Of a DNA stretch of 64,000 nucleotides, positions 1-10,195 are shown in pieces. Made by a program: the position numbers and the translations under genes. The stretch is from the NCBI RefSeq assembly GCF_032362555.1, contig NC_083506.1, positions 4,573,501-4,637,500 on the forward strand. The letters run 5' to 3'. The DNA comes from Amyelois transitella (Eukaryota; Arthropoda; Insecta; Lepidoptera; Pyralidae). The notes under the pieces were generated by a model. The model was not told the origin of the DNA. It made no database searches and saw only the letters and a list, made by a program, of their open reading frames with translations. Position 1 is the first letter of the stretch, and each line of letters opens with the position of its first letter.

Positions 1-233
1 TCCCTTGCGGGGTAGACAGAGCCAACAGGCTTGAAAAGACTGAATGGCTACGTTCAGCTATTTGGCTTAATGATGGAATTGAAATTCAAATAGTGACAGG
101 TTGCTAGCCCATCGCCTAACTAAGAATCCCAAGTTTGTAAGCCTATCCTTTAGTCGTCTTTTACGACATCCATGAGAAAGAAATGGAGTGGTCCTATTCT
201 TTTTGTATTGGTGCCGGGAACCACACGGCACTA
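1..233 (-). repeat. Lepidopteran GTGCCG-type interspersed repeat, cut by window start
   Basis: This is the best-preserved copy of the commonest repeat in the window. Read on the minus strand it begins GTGCCGTGTGGTTCC, passes through a GGGATAGGC-like block and ends at CTGTCTACCCCGCAAGGGA. I take the end with a TATG-rich tail in other copies as the 3' end. It has no ORF, so it is SINE-like or a LINE 3' tail. I do not recognise a formal family name. Confidence 0.75.
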
Positions 234-679
234 AAAATAGTTTATTTTAAACATATCTCTTATTAACTATTGCTGTAGTCGTATCACAGCATAAAATATC
301 ATAATTATATACTCTACTCTTTACCAGACCTTTATGGGTCATAAATTAGTAAATAATTAGTAAATAATTTGTCATTTATCGATCATTCCAGGTATATCGT
401 TATAACTTAATGCCTATAGCTGTCTATAGATGTCTAACTAAAATTTAGTACACGTATCGAAAGTTGGAATTGTTAATGTAGTTTTGAGTCCCAACTTTCT
501 CTAAAGGTGACATTAAAATTTAAAACTTGTTTACATTAAGTCTGACGCTAAATAAGCATTGGCACATTGTTAGTGGGCAGTTAAATACTCGTAGGTAACT
601 TGACTGCTTACAATTTGTTCAGTAAAGTCAAGCGTAGGTCCTGTAATATTTTATAAATTTATTATATATATTTTTTAAC
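234..679. other. AT-rich 5' flank of the first DUF4773 gene
   Basis: No ORF or repeat is recognisable. The stretch runs into the start codon at 680 and should hold the promoter and 5' leader of the gene, but I cannot pick a convincing TATA box among the many AT runs. Confidence 0.4.
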
Positions 680-2166
680 ATGAGGTTTTCAATACAGATT
701 TTATTACTTTTAATTTATTGTTTTATCTCGTGCACTGGATATTCAGGTAAGTAATACTGTAGTTAAGGATAAAGAAAATAACACTCTAACGTTTATTTAC
801 GTTTTGCGGTTTGTAAACTTTTTTTTCCTCTATTTCAAGGTGAATATTTTTTAAAAGAAGACAGACCCTATGATCCGTTTGAAATCAGAATTCCGCAAAC
901 AATATGGCGTCAAGCATTACGTCCCACTCCAGTCTTAAAGTCACCTGTTACCATTGTAGTACCGGTTCATGTGCAAAGTGAAGAAGATTATATTGAAGCT
1001 GATGAAGATGATCTACAAGATACAACAGAAACTGTTCAAGTAGAAGAGACCACTGTGCAAAGTGATCCTATAGTGGAAGACCCGGTTGTAGCCAACGACA
1101 CTGTGGTAGCAAATGCTACTACAGTAGAAGATGAAATAATTACAACAACTACACCAGCACCTGAAGAAGTAACGGGGCAAGTGTTTCGGTTTCCATGCGC
1201 TTGCAGAAATGGCGAATGTGGATGTTGTACTGGTGCTATTTTACAGAGATTTAATATGAAAGCATGTGGAAATATTTCATTTATCCCTGAAGATTTTGTT
1301 TTTGATGTAAGACTAAGTGTTAACAATAGAACCGTTGTCCGTAGAAGAGTTTCAGGTAACGTTATGTTTATCTTGTTACAACTACATTCTGTACAGTAGC
1401 TTTTTTGCATATTTTACTGAAATGACTATATATTTGTTATATATATTCATTTATATTTTAGCAAGTGATCCTCCGCCAATATGTTTCAATCCGGGAAGGG
1501 CTCCGTTTGTAGAAATTTGTGCAGAAATATCAAATATCAGGATACGCAACAGAAACGCTTACGCCTGTTTGGATATCGATGCAAACATTGGCGGGTTTCC
1601 GGTTTACTCGGCTTCATTCAGGTGTTTCGGGTAAGTGATGTGTGTTACTTTTACGTGCACATATTTTCTACAATGTAGCAGAAATTTGATGATTATATTT
1701 ATGTAACGGTAGATATTTCTTCCGGTGGCTAAAACTGTATGATAAAACCCCTTTACCCATCACAATTTTTGAAATTAATTGGTTTGAAAGAAAAAGTAGC
1801 ACTCATAACTTTATGTTAGTTAAAAAAATTAAACAGGATTTTCTTACATCAGGTCCGAAAGTCGTAGTATTCAATCCATATTTTTTTTATTTTAGGTTAG
1901 GAACAAAAGGAATACAAACAGGTCTAAAACCGAAGCCAGTTTCGTCTGGTCCGAAACCCGTCAGTTTGTTCGGAGGCGGTGGTGGCGGAAGCAGCAGCGA
2001 TGATGGCGGTGGCATTTTGGGAAACGTAGCCGGAGCTGTTCTAGGGGAAGAGGGTGGAATCTTCGGAGGTGGAGGTTCTGATGATGATGATGACGATGAC
2101 GATGGGCCTTTTGGAGCGATTGGCGATGCCGTTGGAGACTTGTTTGATGGAAGAAAGTTGAACTAA
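680..2166 (+). CDS. Secreted DUF4773-domain protein 1, acidic linker and Gly/Asp tail
   Basis: I model four exons, 680-746, 840-1355, 1462-1630 and 1896-2166, giving 340 residues with phases 1, 1 and 2 that close exactly. Residues 1-22 form a signal peptide. Residues about 67-135 are a Glu/Asp/Thr/Val-rich linker. The domain starts at C142 with the pattern CxCx4CxCC and continues with FNMKAC, a PPPIC block, EIC, YAC and FRC, ten conserved cysteines in all, matching the insect family I know as DUF4773. The C-terminus is a Gly-rich then Asp-rich low-complexity tail with eight Asp in a row. The function of the family is unknown; it is presumably extracellular and disulfide-bonded. The next gene downstream is a paralogue in the same orientation. 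The start is the first ATG and gives the signal peptide. Family name is from memory; exon structure is seen. Confidence 0.82.
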
Positions 2167-2529
2167 TTAGAATATTAACACAAAAGTAATGTCCTGTATT
2201 CGGATAATTGTGTAAAAAGTAGTCAATTATTTGGACAGGGACGATAAAAAAATTGTATTATCTTACTTACTACTAAGTTTTTTTTGTGATATGGATTATT
2301 TATTTTATTACCATTAAGTATTATAATTTATTAAATGTAGTGATGTAGAAAAAATAATCATTAAAGAATTATTTATTTGTTAAAAGATTTTCCATTATCG
2401 ATGTGAAAGTAGGTGTTGTGAAGATCGCTGCCCATTGAACCGGTTCGAATCTCAGCAAGCGAATTGGAGTGACTGCTTTACTCACACAACCGGCGCACGT
2501 GCAGTTTTGCTGCTAAATAAACGGTCACT
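2167..2529. other. 3' end of DUF4773 gene 1 and spacer to gene 2
   Basis: An ATTAAA polyadenylation-like hexamer lies near 2361. A B-box-like GGTTCGAATCT at 2441 suggests a worn tRNA-derived SINE fragment around 2410-2500, but the rest of a tRNA is not seen. The start codon of the next gene is at 2530. Confidence 0.4.
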
Positions 2530-3759
2530 ATGAAGGAGTGTATAAAAAAATACTTATTAATATACATGGTCTATTTTGCAAGCCCAACACGCGCATACAA
2601 CAACGATACCGGTGAGTTACGCTTTAGATTCTTTTTAAGGAAAGATTAGAGCTATTGTTATTAAATTAAGTAATTACCTGTTCTAGGAAATCGTGATTTT
2701 AATAAGACACTACAAGACAAAATGCACCACATGGAGGTGCCTGATAGTTCATTGATACTGTTAGACCGTTTGAAGTTACGATCACCTATGTGGGAATATG
2801 CCAGACATAGAGGAAAGCAAACGGAACAAACTTCCCAGAATTCAACATCGTCTTCATCGTCTGAATCAACGGGACTCGGCCCTTGTTCCTGTGCTATGGG
2901 TGTTTGCAAATGTTGTACGGGCTATGTTCTGGACTTATTCAATCAAAAAGCTTGTATGAAGGTCACGTATACGCCGGGAGACTTTGCTTTTGATGTCGCC
3001 ATGTCGCTCAATGATAGGATCCTTTACGAAAATTCCATGTCAGGTAATTGCAATTCTTTCAGTTTTTAGTATAAACGAACCGATGAAGCTTACATCTTTA
3101 ATTTCACGGTAATGAAACTCATTACGATGTTTTAATTTGAAGCGCAACGTGTAATACCGCGGATGTTTACGTTTTTTTTCTATTTCCAGGTAAAAACCCT
3201 CAGCCGATATGTATAAGTCCGCCAAGGCTACCGAACTTGAAAGTGTGTGCGAAATTTTATGATGTTTACTTCCCAGGAAGAAACTTTCACTTTTGCTTGT
3301 CAATGAATGGAGTTTGGCGATCATTCCCGTTATTTAATATGGCATTTGACTGTTTAAGGTGGGTGTTAATTGTATTATGATGTATTATTTTTGTTTTGTA
3401 ACCAAAAATGCTAGATGAATATTAAGTAACTTTCTATTGTTATTTAATTAACCATACTTATAATTCAAGCAGCGAAGCTTTTCGTTTGCATTGATGCCTA
3501 AATATCATTGTAATTCCTTAATAGTGTTGCGAAACTGTACTGAATGGGGTTGTTATAAGTCTTATTTAATCTAAGTAGTTAATTCTATTTCAGGATGGGA
3601 TCTAACGGAATAGCCATGGTGAAACCTGGCGAGAGCGATGGTCTCGTCGTGGTGAACCCACAAGGCGGTTATGATGCAGTTATTGATGCTGGAGAAGACG
3701 ACGTTGAAGATTACGACGAGAACGTTGTTAAATCGCTATTAGATTTGTTCGACAGATAA
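2530..3759 (+). CDS. Secreted DUF4773-domain protein 2
   Basis: Four exons, 2530-2611, 2687-3043, 3190-3358 and 3594-3759, give 257 residues with phases 1, 1 and 2, the same as gene 1. The third exon is 169 bases in both genes. A hydrophobic start (residues 8-22) acts as a signal peptide. A Ser-rich spacer precedes the ten-cysteine domain, which runs from C92 (CSCAMGVCKCC) through FNQKACMKVTY, the NPQPIC block, VCAKFYDVYFPGRNFHFC and FDCLRMGSNGI. This copy looks closest to the family norm. The tail is short and acidic (EDDVEDYDEN). The protein is probably secreted; its role is not known. Shared exon lengths and phases show that it arose with gene 1 by tandem duplication. Confidence 0.85.
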
Positions 3760-3865
3760 ATGAAAAGACAGAAACAATAGGCAAAACACACATCGTTAGG
3801 AAATCTTTTTGATAGTGGACTCATAGAGCAGAAACTGAATAATATAACTTAGTGCATTGATGTTC

Positions 3866-3871
3866 AATAAA
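3866..3871 (+). terminator. Polyadenylation signal of DUF4773 gene 2
   Basis: AATAAA lies 107 bases after the stop codon, followed by an A run and then T-rich sequence. Confidence 0.6.
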
Positions 3872-4351
3872 AAAAAATGGACACCAGGCTTTGTTTTGAA
3901 TGTTTATTTTTTATTTTTGTCTTTAAATATGCTAAATACGTAGTTCACTACGTTACTTTTTGCATCATCTAAGTCTAATGAAAGGATCAGTGTAATGTAT
4001 TTGATTATACGTCATGAGGAGTCATAATTATATCTTTTAGGTCATTCATAAATATATTTATTTCCCGAGAACTATACTGTTATTTACTTTCACTACTTAC
4101 TGAAAATCACCCCTCCAGTAATATTAGCGTGTGGAAGTATCATCCAGCGTGAAATTGAAGAAGATTGCAGCAATGCGCCCGTACCGAACCGATGCGCTCA
4201 GGTTTTCTCCGTAGAAAGTCCCGCAATACCGGCACGGCATTACGTGAATACAAATCATTTTTAAACCTTTGCAGTAACTGTTATAGTTAGTTAACGCGCG
4301 GTCATTTGTATAGTATCCCTAGAGACAATAACAACTTTCGCAGAAACGAAA
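3872..4351. other. Spacer between DUF4773 genes 2 and 3
   Basis: No gene or clear repeat is seen. A short GC-richer block at 4140-4240 stands out from the AT-rich surroundings and is the most likely place for promoter elements of gene 3. Confidence 0.35.
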
Positions 4352-7300
4352 ATGAAAACAAATTCGGTTTTGTTTGTTACGTGTTGTGTTGCGTGTGTCA
4401 TAGGTAAGCGTTTTTGATATTTGTGAGGTACTCGTTTTAACAAATAAGTCTTTCAGATCACTTAGGTATTTATTAGAGTACTTTTGATTCTTCTAATTTA
4501 TGGTAGACAATATTAAAACTTATCAATGTTGGTATACAAAAGGTAATTTTTTATTTTATGAAAGATCTATTCCTGCAAATATAATTTTTTTAAAGATGCA
4601 GTATAGTGCAAACATCCAATGCACCTTAACAAATACGTGCTTTATATTAAGAGGTTTTGTTATGAATATAATATGTAAGTGAATATGAATAATTACAGGT
4701 ACATCAATAGCACACAAACAAAACAGATTATCAAGGAATAAACTAACGGACTTCCTAACGAAACGAAGTAAATCTGAAAATGTGATGGATGTAGCAGACT
4801 TTTCAATATATTATGATGTTAATACAAATGAGGTATGTATGTATTTATTTCTTTTATTTACAAAAACATTGCACACAAAATACTTATATTTACATAGAAA
4901 ATTAACTGAAACGTAACGATGAAAAAGTAAGGTTATTTAACTTAATCAGGTTTCATCAAACTAAGTCAATGAGATGAGAGTATGTAAATCTAGAGAGTAT
5001 GTAATTACTGAAAATACGGGATAGATGGGATATCTCGCCTTTTCTTCATTGAACCACTTCAATATTCTCTGGGTCTGTAAATATTTCTTACATGGCTTAA
5101 ATATGCCAAAGTTTCGTCAGCTGCCTTCCAGACACTTCTTCTTCAATGCACAAATAATACCGATTGTTATAATGTTACAAATAATTTCAGTATGACTAAT
5201 CCCAGGTTACATCCTCACCTATCTGGAAATAAGTCCGGGATGCGTCTTTTAACTTTATGATTCTGGATTTATTAATTCAGTTGGTACCCATATTTGAAGA
5301 CATACAATTAAATAAAATCCCGTTCTAGAGAGAATTTGGAGTGATCTTCGATTTTTAAATCTCCCTCATTAGAAAATGTTTAAACGGCTGATTCGTTTGT
5401 GCTAAGACGTTTTTTTTTTAATTTCATGCTCTACTACTTTATCTTCATCGTTACAAATTATTATTTTTTAAATACTTATATGTATTTAATGAATGTGGCC
5501 TTCCAGTTTTTCAAGACTGTTGGCTTTGTCTACCCCGCAAGAAATATAGATGTGACGTATATATGTATGTATATATTTTATGTACAGAAACATTTTTTTT
5601 CGTTATAAATTTACAGACCATACGTAACATGATGCCCCGGCCGTGGTACAAGCCCGGGTGGCTACTGAGGCTTCCATTTACCGGCGGGAGGTGCATTTGT
5701 GAAGGCTTAAAGTGCTCGTGTTGCACAGGAATACGAATCGAATCATTTAACTTCGATAGAAGAAGTAAGTACTTGCGTCTGAGAAAAAGCATTTTGGTGC
5801 TTAGCAGGTACGAGCAGCTTTACTGGGACGTAGTAGTGGAGCGTAACTGGTCACCTATCCTTATATAAAACATGTATTTCTTCCTTCTGCGTTGGCCCCG
5901 GCCATATCCACTTAGATCGTGGATAGCGTGAATAACCCAATTTACGATCATTGTCAAATGGTAATCACCTAGTCATTATATTATACGGAGCGACTCCCAT
6001 TTGACCGTAAGTTTAATAGGGATCTATGCCATATTGGGACAACCAGTTGCGTAAATGTGCAGGTTTCCTAACAATGTTTTCCCTCAACATAAGCAATTAA
6101 CATTAATTACTCAGAAAAGAGTCGAATTTGAGCCTTGCATGCTTTTATGCCCATTACGTATTTTTTATCGGGCATTTTAACATCATTACGGGGTAGACAG
6201 AACCTATCAGTCAAGCCCCCGTAACATAGCACGGGCGATGCTGTAGGTAGGTTCAACTGGATATATTTAATTCAGATAGTGAATAGTTGTCTTTGTCTAC
6301 CCCGTAAGGAATTATAGAGAGAGCATGCAAATTATAGAGTAGATCAGTTCCAGATTTTTCATTTTCTTTTCAGCATGCGCAATCTTCACATACGAGCCGA
6401 CAGACTCTGTCCTGGATTTGGAAGTGAAAATGAACAACGATAGTGTCTATCGAAATTCCTTCTCTGGTATGTAACAATAGCATTTCGTAACTTTAACTAG
6501 GTACCTTTCTTGTTTAATTTATGCGGTCCTTATGTCATGAATAAAAAGACAATGTCATGCAGTCGCTTAAGAATTTCTATTTTCTTTTTGGAGTTGAGCT
6601 TGAATTAGGAAACGGCATTTGAATTTAGAATTTGACAAGTAGAGAGACATAACATGATACTTACGCATATTTTATTATTTTATTTTACGAACTGAGTTAT
6701 CTTAAATGACTAAAACGACTTAGTGAATATTTCAAAAACGACTGAACCGATTTTGTATTTAAAAATTCTATTGACAGATCCTATATTTACCTTTTAAATT
6801 TAATCAAAGTCAAACCAGCGGTTCGATAGTTATCGCGTTGCAAACATACATACACACAAAAACTTTATTTTCGCCCCAAGATGATGATTTTCCTTACCCG
6901 CTTCGTTTGCTCGATCAAATATTACGCGTACCTAGTTTAGCCGAAAATGATTTGGGGTAAGCCGTTCTGAAACAATAAATCCTTTACTAAAGATATCTTA
7001 AGATAGGACAAATCACAAAAAATTAGCCAATCCAGAGTAAGTTCGAGACTTGCAAAAGATGCAGTCTTTGTTTGCCCTTCCTGGAAAGAGGCGTGTTATA
7101 CGTATGTCAAATATACATTTCACATACATACAACCTATACTAACGAAAAATTTAAAATCTTTCCTAGCCCGTAACCCTCCACCATTCTGCGTGCCAATTC
7201 CGGTGCCGTACCTACCGCCGGGCCTCGTCGACATGTGTGTGCGGCTGTACGACATAAACATTGTGCAGCAAATGTTGCACATGTGCATGGATATGGACAC

Positions 7301-8360
7301 AAGGGTTGATAAAGCTCCAGTTTTGGTAAGTACCTACCCTTTATCTTTCCATGTTGACAGCGTTTTGATGTAGGCCTTTCAGACTCTATTCACACAGTTC
7401 GACACCTTCTAAGTGTTCTTTACACTTTATAGAAAATATCGGGCGGAAGCTATAAATAGGTTCTCTATGGGATTCGTCTCAATTGTCCTAGTTGATGGGA
7501 TCTTGTCCCAGTAAGTTTTATCCTTTCCGTCGTATTTATTATTTTCATTTAAATCTAAGTACTTTGTTTGTTTGTTTCTTGGTGTATCTAATATCGGGAT
7601 TCCACTCTTCTTCTTTCAATCTCAATTCATAAAGCTATACAGCTGAACGCGGTCTATCAGTATTATCAAGACTGTTGGCTCTGTCTACCTCGCAAGGGAT
7701 ATAGACGTGACTATATGTATGTATGTAGTTATGTTGAGCAATATAGTGTATCTATACTAATATTATAAAGCTGCAGAGTTTGTATGTTTGAACGCGCTAA
7801 TCTCAGGAACTACTGGTTCGAATTGAAAAATTGTTTTTGCGTTGAATAGACCATTTATCTAGGAGGCTTTAGGCTATATAACATCACGCTGCATCCATTA
7901 GGAGCGAAGAAATAATGGAAAATGTGAAACGAGGAAAATTTTTCATCCTTGAGGGCTTCAATGATGCCCAAAATAACTATTCCACGCGGACTAAGTCTCG
8001 GGCACAGCTAGTCTATCTCTACTTACTGTTCGTCCCGGCTGTTTTCCCTAGCAGGTCACCTCTGCGAAAATAAACACTGATAAATAAAAGTACAATAAGA
8101 CACACAAATATTTTAGCAAGAACTAAGAAACTGCCTGATTCTACTAATATAATGCTAAAAAATTCCAGGTTCTCCATTTTGATTGCATGGACATGGGTTT
8201 CAATGGAGTCAGTCTATCTAAGCCCAGCAACCAAACAAACGTCCTGACAGAAGACGGAACAACCACGCCGACCCAGCCGGGGGTTGATGTATATGACCCG
8301 GTCACAGAAACTATACAGCAAACGACTTCCATGTTCAATATGAGCATTAAATATATTTAA
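4352..8360 (+). CDS. Secreted DUF4773-domain protein 3 (six exons)
   Basis: Exons 4352-4403, 4699-4832, 5617-5764, 6374-6466, 7168-7325 and 8169-8360 give 258 residues with phases 1, 0, 1, 1 and 0. Residues 1-17 are a signal peptide, and residues 18-75 are a Lys/Asn-rich spacer. The domain shows RCICEGLKCSCC, then a conserved Cys immediately after the third intron, PPPFC, DMCVRLYDINI, HMCMDM and FDCMDMGFNGV. The ten cysteines match genes 1 and 2. This copy has an extra intron inside the domain and a different phase at the last intron, so it is the oldest or most rearranged of the three. Its long introns hold repeat fragments (5505-5570, 5970-6180, 6185-6320, 7660-7725, 7750-8015). The tail is Thr-rich. 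Function unknown. Confidence 0.82.
5970..6180 (-). repeat. Fragment of the GCGACTCCCAT-type SINE in intron 3 of DUF4773 gene 3
   Basis: It shares GCGACTCCCAT, a GTTGCGTAAATGTGCAGG-like block and a run of AATGTTTTCCCTCA with the longer tRNA-headed copy at 33240-33600. It is degraded and lacks the tRNA head. Confidence 0.5.
7750..8015 (-). repeat. LINE 3'-tail-like repeat in intron 5 of DUF4773 gene 3
   Basis: It begins CTATACTAATATTATAAA and ends in GGGCACAGCTAGT. On the minus strand this reads ACTAGCTGTGCCCG, the usual beginning of the non-coding tails of insect RTE-like LINEs. A related copy lies at 15810-15980. Confidence 0.5.
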
Positions 8361-8732
8361 TTTAATTATTTTGTTTTATTATTTTAGTGAAATTAAGTTT
8401 CATCTCCGTTATAGCGTTAGCGTATCTCTGATTCACTAGTCAAATTAATTAAACAAATTTATGTTATCTACATTATATTAGGTGACGTGGGCAAATAATT
8501 ACAAGTAGAGAATAAATTTATTTAGTAAGTAATTGAAATTTTCCCGTGCATTTTGTAGGTAGGTACAATAGGACAGTATTATGTACTTCAAACCAACTTC
8601 TTTCTTAGTATCTTTTCACAGTTCTATATATCTATCCACAGCTACATACCTTCAGGCTCATTGAGAGTTAAATGTACAGATATTAATATATAATAACTAA
8701 AGAGTTAAATGTGGAGAAGAAAGAGTTTGATG
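8361..8732. other. 3' flank of DUF4773 gene 3
   Basis: AT-rich and without a gene. The first AATAAA after the stop is near 8511; earlier TTTTATTATTTTAG sequence may serve instead. Confidence 0.35.
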
Positions 8733-9284
8733 CAGGGCTTGTTAACGTTACCAAATTACCATTTTAAGTAACGGTAAATAATATTAATAACAAAAAGTTA
8801 TGACTGAAACCGTTATAGGCGTGATATCGGTAATGTAATCTTAAAACATTATACCTACCTATAACGATATTAAATTACGTTATATATCGTTACCAATAAT
8901 CGTTAAGAATAGCGATACTAACTAACATTATAAATAACGTTATCAATTAGCGTTATAAATATCGTTACTATTATGTAAAATGAAAATCTGTTCTGTTTTA
9001 TAAAATATAGGTACCTTAAGTTTGTATTTGTCGCAACGCAACTGAACGATACGCCACACGAATACAAGTGTTCACGGCGAATCCGTCATTAAATCAACGA
9101 AAACAGTCGTAACGATACAATCCATACCTTTTACTGTTAACTAATATCATCAGTAACGTTATATGAATTTACCGGTAAATACAATAAAAATACTTTAAAT
9201 AGTCTTAACCTTACCTCTTGCCATTAATTTTACTGACCAAAAATATCGTTACACAGCATAACGGTACTTTTAACAGTCACCCTG
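8733..9284. mobile_element. hAT-like non-autonomous element rich in CGTTA/TAACG motifs
   Basis: The block begins CAGGGCTTGTTAACGTTACC and ends in a sequence whose reverse complement begins CAGGGTGACTGTTAAAAG, a CAGGG-type terminal inverted repeat typical of hAT elements. The flanks share only TTTGA, so the 8 bp target duplication is not clean. More than ten CGTTA or TAACG motifs in both orientations fill the interior, as expected of subterminal transposase-binding sites. There is no coding capacity. Confidence 0.5.
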
Positions 9285-9990
9285 TTTGACAATAATTACG
9301 ATAATTATAAATTTTTAAGGGTTATTCAAGCCTTGGTTTGATGAAAACTTGATTATAATTTCTTGCTCTCTTTTTTTTTACTCTGCCTTGCTGGAAGTTT
9401 TCCTTTTGAGTTATTATGGAGTATTGGACAGGGTTTAACGGCAACTTTGAGAGGAAATCAATACCGAATTGAAAACAAAACACAATTCTGACGTGACGTG
9501 GACTTGTCATTGTAAATTGCAATTGTAGTACTGATTAATAGGTACTCAATACTCTGAAGAACTATCTATATCGAAAATATATATGGAAGTGCCTTAAGCA
9601 TGAACTTTTCCTGCATACCTAAATAAACAAAGCTTTTGTTTAGGCCATAATATGATATAGAACACTTTATCTTATAGTTTATTTTCGATTAATATAAGCA
9701 CAGCTTCATACGAATTCGATAAATACGGTAAAAATGTTAAAACTTTACGTTGACAACTTCCAACATGTAGTTACGGTTCCCAGAGAGTTAGATGGCGTCT
9801 GCGGCAGCAAAAGTACATCGAAGCCAATGAAGAGAGCGCTGATGAAAGACTGTAAACGTTTTTTCTCCCGTAAAACCACTGTTGTGTGAGAAAGAGACAG
9901 ATATTTCATTGTTATTTCTGAGTCAAGTTGAACAATTACAGCATTTCCATATTATGATAGTTCTTCAGAGTTTTTCCTCACGCTCTTTTG
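9285..9990. other. Upstream region of NAA35
   Basis: No gene is seen. The block 9770-9960 is less AT-rich and lies just upstream of the inferred first exon of NAA35, so it is the likely promoter region. Confidence 0.35.
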
Positions 9991-9999
9991 CTGTCACTC

Positions 10000-10078
10000 A
10001 CTGTCATTTATAAAAATGTTTTGTTGAGAAGTTGAGGGAATAAATAAATTTACATCTGTGAGTTTTGCAGAACACTAG
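10000..10078 (+). other. Inferred non-coding first exon of NAA35
   Basis: A good donor (CTAG|GTGAGT) at 10079 faces an acceptor (TTTTAG) at 10190, four bases before the start codon. The 5' end is a guess. Confidence 0.4.
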
Positions 10079-10195
10079 GTGAGTGTTATAAATTCAGCGC
10101 CGATTTTGTGAAATATTGTTACATTATGTATGTTTAAATGGTGATTGTATTTATTTAAAATCTATAGATCCAATCATTCGAATTCGTTTTAGGAA

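Noticed and set aside
5511-5792. 93-codon minus-strand ORF
   Set aside because: Antisense to DUF4773 gene 3 exon 3 with repeat-derived ends.
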